DNA of 64,000 nt from Defluviitaleaceae bacterium (GTDB lineage Bacteria; Bacillota; Clostridia; Lachnospirales; WRAX01): contig WRAC01000001.1 in assembly GCA_009780415.1 (NCBI GenBank), forward strand, positions 79,049 through 143,048, given 5' to 3'. This document shows positions 45,986-57,200 of this stretch, one piece after another. The stretch's first letter is position 1, and each line of letters starts with the position of its first letter. The notes under the pieces were generated by a model. It was not told where the DNA came from, did not search any database, and was given only the letters and a program-made list of their open reading frames with translations. The position numbers were made by a program, and so were the translations under genes.

Positions 45986-46036
45986 AATACCAAGCTGCAA
46001 TCTAAATCACACTAGCTTTGATTGCAGCTTGGTATT
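45986..46036. terminator. Bidirectional terminator between convergent genes
   Basis: Perfect 17-bp arms AATACCAAGCTGCAATC (45986-46002) / GATTGCAGCTTGGTATT (46020-46036). Confidence 0.8.
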
Positions 46037-49000
46037 ACTGTAAGAATTCACTTTTCTTCTCATCCAGCACAAGCAGCGCGCCCTCGAAATCATAGTCGTC
46101 AATCCGGTCCGCAAGCTTGTCCATGCCGACGATGCCGCGCAGCCTATCCACATAATCGGACGCGCCGAAATCGTTCTTTTTCAATAACGGCTCCAGTTCC
46201 CCAAGCAGTTCCGACAACTCATCGCTTTTTATTTCAAGGGTAACCGGTTTTGCGTATTCCGCTTCTTTCAAAAGGGGTTCCAGTTCGATAAGGGCTTTTT
46301 TCAGTTCTTTTTCAAGAACGTCCAGTTGTTCGGGCGTCCAGCCATCCGGCCTGCCGCTCAGGGTTTCCTCAAGTGAAAACGCCGCGTCCCGCAGCTCATT
46401 TTTACCCAGATATCCCGCGCCGCTTTTTAAGGTATGGGCGATTCTGTGCGCGGTTTTTATATCCCCCGAATTTAACGCCGCGGATATTTTTTCAAAGGTG
46501 TCTTTATTACCCGCCGCGAAAACGACCGCCGCTTTACGGAACAGCTCTTCCTCACTTTTGAAACCGGATTTCCGTTTTTCGCCGCCGGTGCCCGGTTGGA
46601 TTTTATTAAGCGGCAGATATTTCTTAACAATCTCGCACAACTCGTCCGAATTAACGGGCTTAGCTAAAAAATCGTTAAAACCGTTGCTAATAAACATATC
46701 CCTCGCGTTTTTAACGGCATTGGCGGTCAAGGCAACAATTACAAGCTCTTCAAACTTCCCGCCCATATTCCTTATCTCCCGCACAGTTTCAATACCGTCC
46801 ATCTCCGGCATCATCTGATCCATGAAAACAATGTCGTAATCTTTTTGCTTTATAAGCTCGATTGCCATAATCCCCGAATCCGCCGTGTCCGCTTGAATAT
46901 CCATAAGGCTTAATAAACCGCTTGCTACCTTCAGGTTAAACACGTTGTCATCCGTAACCAGAATCTCCGCGTTTGGCGCGCTCAGGGCCTGCGCGGCTTC
47001 ATTAACCATATTTTTCCGTATATTGTCGTCATTACCCCTAATTGCGGGTATGATAACGGAAAATACCGTACCGCGCCCGTATTCGCTTTCCACGGTTATC
47101 TCGCCGCCCATCATTTTAACGAAGGATTTGCTGATTGAAAGCCCCAGGCCCGTCCCCACAACATTGCGGTTCTTTGATTTGTCAACCTGCTCGAAAGCGT
47201 TAAACAGCTTGGAAAGGTCTCCTTTATGTATCCCCATGCCCGTGTCTTCAATCCTGAATATGAGCTGAGCGCCCAATGCCGTGATTTTCAGCTTGACATA
47301 CCCTTCTTTCGTGAATTTTACGGCGTTTCCGCAGATGTTGGTTAAAACCTGCCTTAACCTTAGGTCGTCTCCGAAAAGGCAGTCGGGAAGGTTGTCCGCT
47401 TTTTCGAGCATAAATTCAAGTCCCTTGTTACGGGCAACGTACGCGAACATCGACGCGATGTTATCCGCAAACTGATGAAGGTTGTAATCTACGGGGTTCA
47501 GCTCAAGCTTCCCCGCCTCGATTTTGGACATGTCCAGTATATCGTTTATTATGCCCAGAAGCGAATGCGCCGAAGCGCTGATATCCTTTACGAAGCTCAT
47601 CTGGTGGTCATTCAGCCTCTCATGCTCCAAAAGCTCCGCCATGCCCAAAATAGCGTTCATCGGCGTTCTGATCTCATGTGACATATTCGCCAAAAACGTG
47701 GTTTTTGTGTTGCTTGCTTCCTTCGCGTTTTCAGCCGCTTCCAACAGCTGTTCGTGGGCGATTATATAATTGTCGTGCTCCGTGCTTACATCCTCCATGG
47801 CCTTAACCATGCAATTAATCGGTATATTCACGTTCAAGGCTATTTTTCTCGCCATATCATGGCATGTTTCCGACCCGCAGGCGCTGCAATCAACGTTTTG
47901 CTGGACATAATTGACTTTACCCAGCTGCTCAAAGGCATTGCTGATATCCGCGTCAGTTATCTCCGGGAATACAAGGGACGCCGGGCTGTAATCCCTCATA
48001 AAATGCGAAAGCTCGAAGGTATCGCTGTATTTTCGGAATATTTGCTCATAATATTCATGAGGGCGGGCTTCCGTTACCTTCTTTCTCCCGCCGTTCATCA
48101 ATTTGCTTATTTCAAACACATTTTGCTCATGAACGCAGGCGGAGCCCATAGAACAGCCCTCGGTGCAGCTCAGCACATCAAAGATATCGGGCATCATTTC
48201 CTCCGGCATTTCCGCGTATGTATTAAGCTTCTCATATATGCCGTAACCCTCGCCCTTGACAATATGAAGCTTTTTACCGGCAAAGAACTCGATATTCTCC
48301 TTCAGCCCGCCGGGCAAGGGGAACAAAACGCCCAAACAGCCGTCGTCATGGTCAAACCCGGTCTCCTCGTCCGGCAGCGTTATATTATTAACCCACAGAT
48401 ACTCAAGCAATTTATAGAATGTAATGTTGTACGAAGCCAGCCCCGTTTCCCGGAATTCGTTTGATTTTGCTATACATGGGGAAATCGCCGCTATGCGGTC
48501 GTTTATGCCCTGATATTTGTTCATATATATCGAAGCGCAGGCCATCGGGCTATGTACGGGGGACAGCCACCTTAACAAGTCATTGCGGTACATTTCGCAG
48601 TAATTCACAATAACCGGGCAAGGCTGCGTTATGATGGGCCTGTTATTCGTTTCCATATGCTTGATATGCGCCCATATACAAATATCCGCGCCAAGGGACA
48701 CATCGTATATGTATCTTACGCCAAGCCGTTTCAAATATGTAAAAAACCTCTTGTATTCGGGCATATTCGTACGGATTGAAGGCGCGGCTATAATGGATAT
48801 GCGCATACCTTTTGATAAATCGTAAAAAAAACGTTCCGTATCATCCTTAAAATACCTCGCGTCGTGTTTGCATGCCGAAATGCACCGTCCGCAGGTTATG
48901 CAGCGTTCATGGTCAATCTTAACCCTTATATTGCCGTCATCATCCTGGAACGTGATGTTTGCCATCTCCATAGGGCATTCCCGCACGCACCGGTTGCAGC

Positions 49001-49052
49001 CCACGCATAGGCTGCTGTTTGACCCGATTATATCGTCCATTCTGTTTTTCAT
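46035..49052 (-). CDS. Hybrid histidine kinase with N-terminal ferredoxin and [FeFe]-hydrogenase-like sensor, then Fe-S motif, HK, REC and HPt
   Basis: CVGCNRCVRECP and CITCGRCISACKHDA; QPCPVIVNY / SPCIAKSNEF / LSCTEGCSMGSAC; CSACGSETCHDMARKIA; MSHEIRTPMNAILG; RIAHTLKSGAGYLG. Confidence 0.85.
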   Translation of the reverse strand: MKNRMDDIIGSNSSLCVGCNRCVRECPMEMANITFQDDDGNIRVKIDHERCITCGRCISACKHDARYFKDDTERFFYDLSKGMRISIIAAPSIRTNMPEYKRFFTYLKRLGVRYIYDVSLGADICIWAHIKHMETNNRPIITQPCPVIVNYCEMYRNDLLRWLSPVHSPMACASIYMNKYQGINDRIAAISPCIAKSNEFRETGLASYNITFYKLLEYLWVNNITLPDEETGFDHDDGCLGVLFPLPGGLKENIEFFAGKKLHIVKGEGYGIYEKLNTYAEMPEEMMPDIFDVLSCTEGCSMGSACVHEQNVFEISKLMNGGRKKVTEARPHEYYEQIFRKYSDTFELSHFMRDYSPASLVFPEITDADISNAFEQLGKVNYVQQNVDCSACGSETCHDMARKIALNVNIPINCMVKAMEDVSTEHDNYIIAHEQLLEAAENAKEASNTKTTFLANMSHEIRTPMNAILGMAELLEHERLNDHQMSFVKDISASAHSLLGIINDILDMSKIEAGKLELNPVDYNLHQFADNIASMFAYVARNKGLEFMLEKADNLPDCLFGDDLRLRQVLTNICGNAVKFTKEGYVKLKITALGAQLIFRIEDTGMGIHKGDLSKLFNAFEQVDKSKNRNVVGTGLGLSISKSFVKMMGGEITVESEYGRGTVFSVIIPAIRGNDDNIRKNMVNEAAQALSAPNAEILVTDDNVFNLKVASGLLSLMDIQADTADSGIMAIELIKQKDYDIVFMDQMMPEMDGIETVREIRNMGGKFEELVIVALTANAVKNARDMFISNGFNDFLAKPVNSDELCEIVKKYLPLNKIQPGTGGEKRKSGFKSEEELFRKAAVVFAAGNKDTFEKISAALNSGDIKTAHRIAHTLKSGAGYLGKNELRDAAFSLEETLSGRPDGWTPEQLDVLEKELKKALIELEPLLKEAEYAKPVTLEIKSDELSELLGELEPLLKKNDFGASDYVDRLRGIVGMDKLADRIDDYDFEGALLVLDEKKSEFLQ

Positions 49053-49054
49053 TA

Positions 49055-49816
49055 TTACACCCGCCTTAGGTATTTCTCGATTTTCGCGCGCAGCTCTTTC
49101 GGCTCAAACGGTTTTTCTATATAGTCGCAAGCTCCCAATTCCATTGCCGCTTTCATGTTCTCCTCCGTACCTATGCTTGTCAGGAAGATGACCGGCGTTT
49201 CCCTATGCTCGGGAAACGCCCTGATAATGGGAATCAAATCAAACCCGCTTAACCCGGGCATTCTATAATCCAGCAAAAACAAATCCGGTGTTATCCTTTG
49301 TAAAAAATCCTTCAGCTTCTCCGGGTCCGACAGCGTGTATACATTGTACTTGTCGCGCAGCGCGTAATCTATCGCCCTCAGTATATTGGGAACATCGTCA
49401 ACGGAAAGGACGCGCGGCTTGCCGCCGTCATACGCGGGGCTACCGCTTATATTTTTACCTTTGACGGGGCTTATAACATTTTCTATTGTTTCAACCAATA
49501 ATTCATTGGAAAAGGGCTTGCTTACATAGGCGGCGGCTCCCGGCGCTTTGGCCGCGCTTTCCTTATCTTTTTTGCCTGTTACCGCGACGACCGGTATTCC
49601 GGCATAACAGCCGCCGTTCAGTTCCAACCCTCCGGCACCCGGCGTATTAACATCCAATAAAATCAAATCGGGTTTTATGTCTTTAAAAGCGCCGGGAAGC
49701 ATATCGGCGGAAGTTACGGCGGAAACCTCATAACGGTTTTCGAGTATTTTTTTCACGCTCATCAAGCCGAAGCCGGCATTGTCAACATGCATGATTTTTT
49801 TCCTTTTGTGATCCAC
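49055..49816 (-). CDS. Tandem dual receiver-domain protein
   Basis: Two REC units (DLILLDVNTPGAGG...VSKPFSNE; DLFLLDYRMPGLSG...EKPFEPKEL), no output domain. Confidence 0.82.
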   Translation of the reverse strand: MDHKRKKIMHVDNAGFGLMSVKKILENRYEVSAVTSADMLPGAFKDIKPDLILLDVNTPGAGGLELNGGCYAGIPVVAVTGKKDKESAAKAPGAAAYVSKPFSNELLVETIENVISPVKGKNISGSPAYDGGKPRVLSVDDVPNILRAIDYALRDKYNVYTLSDPEKLKDFLQRITPDLFLLDYRMPGLSGFDLIPIIRAFPEHRETPVIFLTSIGTEENMKAAMELGACDYIEKPFEPKELRAKIEKYLRRV

Positions 49817-49838
49817 GGTATACCTCCTTTAAAACCGT

Positions 49839-52800
49839 TTATTTCCCCTTTATTTCCTTCAATAATTGAAGCGCGCCCTCAAAATCATAATCGTCAACCC
49901 GTTCCGCCAGCTTCTCCGTTCCGGCGGTCATGCGCAATTTCTCCGCGTAGCTTGCCGCGCCGAAATCGCCTTTAGCAAGCAGCGGCTCCAATTCCTCAAG
50001 CAGCGACGCCAGCTCCGCATCCCCAATTTCCGCGGCCGCCGGTTTTTCGGATTCCGCTTCCTTAAACACAGGCTCAAGCTCAATCAACGCTTTCTCCAAT
50101 TCCTGTTTAACAGCCGCTAACTGCCCGGAAGTGTAACCGGTCCCGTTCCCAAGCGACTCTTCCAATGAAAACGCCGCGTCCCGCAAACCATTCTTCCCCA
50201 AATATCCCGCGCCGCCCTTCAATGTATGCGCTATCCTGTGCGCGGTTTTCACATCCCCCGAATCCAGCGCGTCAGTTATATTTTCATAGGTACGCTGATT
50301 TTCCTTTACGAAAATAGCAATGGATTTACGGCGCAACCGCTCTTCCTTGTCCGCGTTCGGTTTTTGATTTACCGCATCCGTCCGTATTTTACCGGGGGGC
50401 AAATACCTTTGCGCGGTCCTCCGCAGCTCGTTCGCGTCAATCGGTTTTGAGATGAAATCGTTAAATCCGTTGTCCAAAAACATTTCACGCGCGCCCTTGA
50501 CGGCGTTTGCGGTAAGGGCAATGATTGTCAGCTTTTCGTATTTGCCGCCCAATTTCCTTATTTCACCCGCCGCTTCAATGCCGTCCATCTCCGGCATCAT
50601 ATGGTCCATATAAATAATGTCATAATCATTTTCCTTAACGCGCGCAATCGCCTTAGCCCCCGAATCCGCCGTTTCCGCACGGATGTCCATAAAGCTCAGC
50701 AGCCCGCTTGCCACTTTAAGGTTAAATTCATTGTCATCAACAATTAATATCTTCGCGTCCGGCGCGCTTATATGCAGTTCTGTCAGAACATCCTTTCTTT
50801 CCGGGATTTTATCGGCATCGCCCTCAATAACCGGTATCGCGACGGTAAACGCCGTGCCGTGCCCGAACCTGCTCCGCACGGAAATCTCGCCGCCCATCAT
50901 CTCCACAAACGATTTGCATATCGTAAGCCCCAAGCCCGTTCCCACAACATTCCGGTGTTTAACGTTATCAATCCGCTCAAACGCGATAAACAGCCTGGAT
51001 AAATCCTCTTCCCGTATGCCCGCGCCCGAATCCTCAACCGTGAACACAAGCCTGTCCCCAACCGTATCAACCGTCAGCTTAACATATCCTTTTTCAGTGA
51101 ACTTGACGGCGTTTCCGCATATATTTGTCAGAACCTGCCTAAGCCTCATATCATCTCCGTATAGGCAGCCGGGTATGTTTCCGCCGAGCTCGGTTATGAA
51201 CCTAAGGCCTTTATTTTCCGAAATATACGTAAACATCGAAACGATATTATCCATAAACTTATTAAAGCAATAATCCACAGGGTTCAGCTCAAGCCTCCCC
51301 GCCTCTATTTTGGACATATCCAGTATATCGTTTATAATACCTAAAAGCGACTGCGCCGATGCGCTGATGTCCTTTACGTAATTCATCTGCGCGGCGGTAA
51401 GCCTTTCATGCTCCAAAATCGCGGACATGCCCATGATGGCGTTCATGGGCGTTCTGATTTCATGGGACATGCTTGCCAGGAACTCTGTTTTGGCGCGGTT
51501 TGAATGCTGAGCGGTTTCCACCGCTTCCATTAACTGCTCCCCTTTTTCCCATAGCTCCTTGGTCCTGATATCGACAAGCGTTTCCAGCCTTAACCCTTCC
51601 CTGCGCTTTTTTATCATTAATATAATTGAAAAAACAAGCCCGACAGAAAGCATCCCCAGGCCTATCATATAGGGAATGCGCTCCTGCTGGAGCCTTACGC
51701 GGTAATCGTATGTCTTGCGCAGCCAGTGCCCCGCAACGCCCTCCGCGCCGGCCAGCCTCATAGCCTTTGTTACAATGGAAGCCAGGACCGGTTCGTCAAT
51801 ATTAAATCCGAATGTTGAATCATAATAATAATCAAAAATATAGTTTGCTTTATAACCGACGAGTTCGCGGTAGTTTGTCAAAATAAGCAGTTGATGCTCG
51901 CCGGTGATGACCATGTCTATTTCGCCGTTTTCCAGCGCGTTAAAAGCCGAATAGGTACTGTCATAGTCAATTATGCTCCTGTGGTTCGGGAACCAGCTTT
52001 TAAAGGTATCGCTGTACGCTGTGTTCCTGGCCGCCCCTATCTTGACATACAAAAGCTCGTTGATATTGATATTGCGGAAGTCCGATTTTGAAATAAGCGC
52101 GAAATGGCTGCGCTTATACTTTTCGTCCGCCCAAATGAACCCATTGGTTCTCTCCGCCGTCGGAATCAGCTCGGTAATCATGGAAACGCTTCCGACCTCA
52201 AGCATACCAAGCAGCTCCGGCCAATACGCGTTTTCATCATTCAGCCGCCGGAACTCAATCCCCGTAATCCTTTCCATTTCGTTAATCAAATCAATAGCTA
52301 TGCCTTCCCACTGCCCGGTTCGCGTATCGTAAAAGCTGACGGGATAATTTGTGGTTTCGGCGGCGTAGAATACAACCGGGTTGTTTTTGACGTACTCACG
52401 TTCAGTATCCGTTAAAAGCATAAACAGCTTATGGCTTAGATAATCCTGCCGCCCTTGATTGTACAGCTCCGCCAAATAGTAGATAGCGCCGTTTTCAAGC
52501 GCCTTGTCCATAATGTTGATAATAGGCCAAAGGTCCCGGTTTTGCGTAGAGAGCGAAACGGGGCTGTAAATTATTGGCAAAAATGTGCTGACTATAACCT
52601 CGCCGGAAAAATCAAATGCCGCTTCAGCCGGGGATTCATCGAAAAACGCGTCAACCTCACCGCTTGCCAGCATCGCGTAGGCCTGGGGGTAATCGTCAAC
52701 AAAAAACGCCTCAAACTCATTCTTTTCAACCCTGTAAACATCATCCGTCGTGGTGGTTCCGTCCAAAAAGGCATAACGCAAAGGCCGCGTCTGCGCAATC

Positions 52801-53282
52801 GCCTGCAACGGAACGTCGTTATCCAAGCGCACGACTATTATCTGCCGCTGCACGATATCGTCCGTCATCAGATATTTTAAACGCCGCTCATCGTTTGCGG
52901 TCAGCTCCCCGGTAAAGTCAACGGAGCCGTCCTCCAGCCCCTCTATCAGCTCATCCCACTCGGCAATCCGCGGTATAAAGGGTATGCCGAAAAGCTCCGA
53001 AAGCCATTCGCAGAAAAGGGCGGCAAACCCCCTTACTATGCCGTCATCCCCCTGAAAGGCCTCGGTGCTGTAGTTTGAGGCGTATACAAACGAATCAACG
53101 CGGCTTTGCAGCTCCTCCGCCGCGGTTATTTCTTCCCGCGTTACGCCGGGTATATCCCGGAACGAGGTAAAAACCGGCATTTCATTGCCGTTCCCTTCAT
53201 TCCGCGCAGAGCATCCCGAAAAAACCGCGGACATCACAACCACGGCAAAAAATAACGCTGATATCCGCTTTAAACCCTTCAT
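49839..53282 (-). CDS. BvgS-like hybrid histidine kinase (two SBP_bac_3-like domains, TM, HK, REC, HPt)
   Basis: Lipoprotein-like N-terminus, tandem periplasmic-binding regions, MSHEIRTPMNAIMG, REC, RIAHTLKGGAGYLG. Confidence 0.87.
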   Translation of the reverse strand: MKGLKRISALFFAVVVMSAVFSGCSARNEGNGNEMPVFTSFRDIPGVTREEITAAEELQSRVDSFVYASNYSTEAFQGDDGIVRGFAALFCEWLSELFGIPFIPRIAEWDELIEGLEDGSVDFTGELTANDERRLKYLMTDDIVQRQIIVVRLDNDVPLQAIAQTRPLRYAFLDGTTTTDDVYRVEKNEFEAFFVDDYPQAYAMLASGEVDAFFDESPAEAAFDFSGEVIVSTFLPIIYSPVSLSTQNRDLWPIINIMDKALENGAIYYLAELYNQGRQDYLSHKLFMLLTDTEREYVKNNPVVFYAAETTNYPVSFYDTRTGQWEGIAIDLINEMERITGIEFRRLNDENAYWPELLGMLEVGSVSMITELIPTAERTNGFIWADEKYKRSHFALISKSDFRNININELLYVKIGAARNTAYSDTFKSWFPNHRSIIDYDSTYSAFNALENGEIDMVITGEHQLLILTNYRELVGYKANYIFDYYYDSTFGFNIDEPVLASIVTKAMRLAGAEGVAGHWLRKTYDYRVRLQQERIPYMIGLGMLSVGLVFSIILMIKKRREGLRLETLVDIRTKELWEKGEQLMEAVETAQHSNRAKTEFLASMSHEIRTPMNAIMGMSAILEHERLTAAQMNYVKDISASAQSLLGIINDILDMSKIEAGRLELNPVDYCFNKFMDNIVSMFTYISENKGLRFITELGGNIPGCLYGDDMRLRQVLTNICGNAVKFTEKGYVKLTVDTVGDRLVFTVEDSGAGIREEDLSRLFIAFERIDNVKHRNVVGTGLGLTICKSFVEMMGGEISVRSRFGHGTAFTVAIPVIEGDADKIPERKDVLTELHISAPDAKILIVDDNEFNLKVASGLLSFMDIRAETADSGAKAIARVKENDYDIIYMDHMMPEMDGIEAAGEIRKLGGKYEKLTIIALTANAVKGAREMFLDNGFNDFISKPIDANELRRTAQRYLPPGKIRTDAVNQKPNADKEERLRRKSIAIFVKENQRTYENITDALDSGDVKTAHRIAHTLKGGAGYLGKNGLRDAAFSLEESLGNGTGYTSGQLAAVKQELEKALIELEPVFKEAESEKPAAAEIGDAELASLLEELEPLLAKGDFGAASYAEKLRMTAGTEKLAERVDDYDFEGALQLLKEIKGK

Positions 53283-53288
53283 AGCCTC

Positions 53289-54200
53289 TTACTCCTCATG
53301 CTTCACAACCCTGTTCCGCCCCGATTCCTTTGCTTTATACAGGGCCTGATCCGCTTTGCTTAAAAAATCGCCGCTTACGATATTCGAACCGGGGACGGCG
53401 CAATTAACCCCTATACTCACCGTTATCCGTGTTTCGGCCCCATAGTCGGCCGGAATGACGGCCGCCGCAATATTCGCGCGTACCCTTTCCGCAATCTCCG
53501 CGGCGGCGTTAATATCCGTGCCGGGCAGTAAAATGACAAACTCTTCGCCGCCCCAGCGCGCGGTAAAATCCCCCGGGCGCATTAATGACCCCACGGCTGT
53601 TTCCGCAAAGGTTTTAAGCGCGGCATCCCCCTGCTGATGCCCGTAGGTATCATTGTAATTCTTGAATTTATCAATGTCCATTATCATAAGGCTGATGGGC
53701 GTTTTATCCCGCGCCGCCCTTCCCCACTCTGAGTTCAGGCGGTTCTCGAACCCGCGCCGGTTTGCTATCTTCGTAAGCGGGTCGATAAGCCCGATACGCT
53801 CGATTGTGCGCATCTGATCAATGATCTTAATGTGCGTGTTTACCCTGGCCTTAACGATGGTTTTATGAAACGGCTTCGTTATATAATCCACTGCCCCCAG
53901 GAAAAAGCCCTTTTCCTCATCCTCCGCATTTGAAAGGCCCGTTATGAATATTACGGGAATTTTACTGGTAGCCTCGGATTCCTTTAACTTCGCTATAACC
54001 TCGAACCCCGACATTTCAGGCATAAGAACGTCAAGCAGTATCAAATCGGGCGCATATTCCTTCGCAAGCTCAACAGCCCGCTGCCCGTTCCTGGAAATTA
54101 AAATGTTATACATAGGCGACAAAACGCTGCCAAGTATATCCACATTCATCTTCTCGTCATCCGTAATCAGGATGGTAAACTCTTTCTTGTTCTCCGCCAT
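53289..54200 (-). CDS. REC-GGDEF diguanylate cyclase
   Basis: DLILLDVLMPEMSG; RWGGEEFVILL with RPGD five residues upstream. Confidence 0.92.
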   Translation of the reverse strand: MAENKKEFTILITDDEKMNVDILGSVLSPMYNILISRNGQRAVELAKEYAPDLILLDVLMPEMSGFEVIAKLKESEATSKIPVIFITGLSNAEDEEKGFFLGAVDYITKPFHKTIVKARVNTHIKIIDQMRTIERIGLIDPLTKIANRRGFENRLNSEWGRAARDKTPISLMIMDIDKFKNYNDTYGHQQGDAALKTFAETAVGSLMRPGDFTARWGGEEFVILLPGTDINAAAEIAERVRANIAAAVIPADYGAETRITVSIGVNCAVPGSNIVSGDFLSKADQALYKAKESGRNRVVKHEE

Positions 54201-54214
54201 ACCCGTAAACCCCT

Positions 54215-57200
54215 TTAATATATATTCCTCAATTCATTAAACGCGTTCATCGCGTGTACAAAATCCATATTCTCAATATGCCGGGTCAGCTCCCCGCTTC
54301 CCGGTACGGCCCGAAGGCTGCCGGCAAATGCCAGGCATTCAACATCGCAATTCACAAGCAGCGGCTCTAATTTATCAAGAAGCTCGCGCAAGGCCGTTTC
54401 ATCAAGGGGCTTCACCGGCGAAGCGGGCAAAACCGGTTCGCGCGCCAGGGGCGTAAGCTCCGCCAGCACCGCGTTCAGCTCGGTTTCCAGGGCTTTTATA
54501 TGCGCGGGGGCGGCAAGGTTCATCCCATCCGCCAAATGGCTCTCCACTTCCTCCGCGGCCTGCCGCAGCCTTGCCTTTTTCAGCTGTCCGGCATTGTTTT
54601 TAAGTGAATGAGCCAGCCTGTGCGCCAGTGTTATATCTCCCGCGTTTAACGCCTCCGCAATCTCGCCGCACTTATTTTTATTGCTTTCCACGAAATTATT
54701 GATTAATCTCTGACGCAGCTCATCATCCGCCCGTTCACGCCGCGCCGTATCTTCTTTCTGCCAGATTACGGGCTTGAAATATTTCATCAGGCAGCGCCAT
54801 AATTCCTGCGACGTAAACGGCTTACCCACGCAATCCGTCATTCCCAGCGACTGATACAGCTCCCTGTCGTTGGTCATTATATTCGCCGTCATGGCTACAA
54901 CAGGGATACCCGGGTCGAATTCGTTTATCTTGGCCGAAGCCTCAAGGCCGTCCATAACGGGCATATGTATATCCATAAAAACCAAATCAAACTGCTTCTC
55001 GCCTTTTACTGCCCGGTTTTTTACCATTTCCACGCCGATTTTGCCGTTTGCCGCCACGGTTGTTTTAAGCCCTACCCTTGCCAAATGCTCCGTTATAACC
55101 TGCTGATTCATGCCGTTGTCCTCGCATAACAGGACATCGCCTTCAAACGTTGGTTTCTCAAGGTCGTCGAATAATATTTTTTCTACCGGCACATCCCCGC
55201 CGCCCGAATCGGCCGCGTCGAATGTAATCTCGAAGCTGAACTTGCTGCCCACGCCGGGTATGCTGTCAACATAAAGCTTGCCGCCCATTACCTCGATGAT
55301 GTTTTTCGTTATGGCAAGCCCCAGCCCCGTGCCGCCGTATTTACGCGTGGTGCCCGTCTCGGCCTGGGTAAACGGGTCGAATATCCGGGTCATCTGCTCC
55401 TCCGTAATACCGATGCCGCTGTCCTTAACCTCAAAGTACATAGTTACGCTGTCCGTTTTTATTTCCTTCACGGACGCCTGCATCTTTATCAAGCCGCTGC
55501 CGGTAAATTTCACGGCGTTTGACAGGAGGTTCACCAATACCTGCCGGAGCCTCGTGGGATCACCGTACAGCACCTTTCCGACGGAGGGCTCGGCGTAAAA
55601 ATGCAGCGCCAATCCCTTCTCTATCGTTTTCGGCATGATAACCGTCCGGCAGGAGGCAAACATTTCGCTCATATCAAAGGGAATGTTCTCCAGCTCCAGC
55701 TTCCCGGATTCGATTTTTGATATATCCAGTATATCGTTTATAATTTGTAAAAGCCACTGGGAATTATCCTTTATTTTAGTAAGATAATCCTGGGTGTTCG
55801 GCGGGTTGCCGTTATCCAGCGCAAGCTCCGAAAACCCGACGATGCTGTTCATCGGCGTTCGGATTTCGTGGCTCATATTCGCCAAAAACACCGATTTGGA
55901 GCGCGAGGCCGCCACCACCGCCGCCTCCATTTCCTTGCGCTTCGTGATGTCGCGCGCAATGCCCAAAACCCCGATTACCTTGTCATTCACTATCAGCGGC
56001 GTTTTTATCGTTTCAAAATACGGGACGCTTCCGTCGGCGGCGGGCAAAAACCCGTCCTCAGCATGGGCGCGCCTTTCGCTGATAACCAAGCGGTCTATCT
56101 CGTTCAGCCTATCCACCGTTTCAGCGGGCAGCCCCAATCCGTCCGCGTCCGTTTTTCCCATAAAATCCCCGTTGCCGCCGAAATGCCTTGAAAAAGCCTT
56201 GTTATAGTGCGTATACCGTAAATCCATGTCTTTGGCGACAATAATGTCGGGTATCGAATCGAACAATGTCGTAAGGGTGGCGGTTTGCAATTCAAGCTTG
56301 CGCTCCGCTTCCTTGCGTTCCGTTATGTCAAACGATATGCCTAAAACCCCAATAACGGAGCCGCTTAATATAAGAGGCGCTTTAATGATTTCATAAATAA
56401 AATGCTCACCCAGAACGCCGGGCACAGGGTCCTCAACCACAATTATCCGGCCCTCGCCGATAACCCTGCGGTCTATCGCCCTGAATTTCTCCGCCACTTC
56501 CGCGGGCACCTTTATGCCGTTTACATCATCTTTTCCGATTACATCCTCTTTATTAAGACCGAAATGCTCCAGCATGGATCTGTTGCACTCGGTATAATCC
56601 AGATTCAGATCCTTCGCGAATATATGCGCGGGGATAGAGTCAAACAGCGTGGTTAATGTGGCGGTCTGCATCTCAAGCACACGCGTTCTGTCCTCCAGCT
56701 TTAACGAGGTTTCATGCATACTCCGGGTCATATCGTGGCGTAAGAAGGCGTTGCCTATCAAAAGGCAGCCGGATCTGAGAATGGACGCCTCCCTTTCGGA
56801 AAACGTTCTTTCCGTATGGCAGTCGTCGAACCCGGCAAACCCCCAAAACTTCTCCTTCATGAATATGGGCGCCGCAAAAACGGATAATACCTGCGTTCCC
56901 GATAAAAACTCACGGGTAGGCGGCGCCATATCCCTCGCCATGCCGTTTACGCACCGGCCGTTTGACAGCGCCTCCTCCCAATCGGGCATGGTGCCGCGGT
57001 AATTAATGTTTTGCGTAAACGCGTCCCCTTGCTTTAGGGCGGAGCTGTCATACCATTCATATATCTGCGATGAGTAAAGCTCTCCTTCATAAACGTGGTT
57101 TTTCCATATATAACCTCTGTCAACACCCACCGCGACAGCCATCATTTCCATGCTGCGGTAAAGATTATCTTCAAATTCGCTTTCCTTTGTATCCAGCAGC

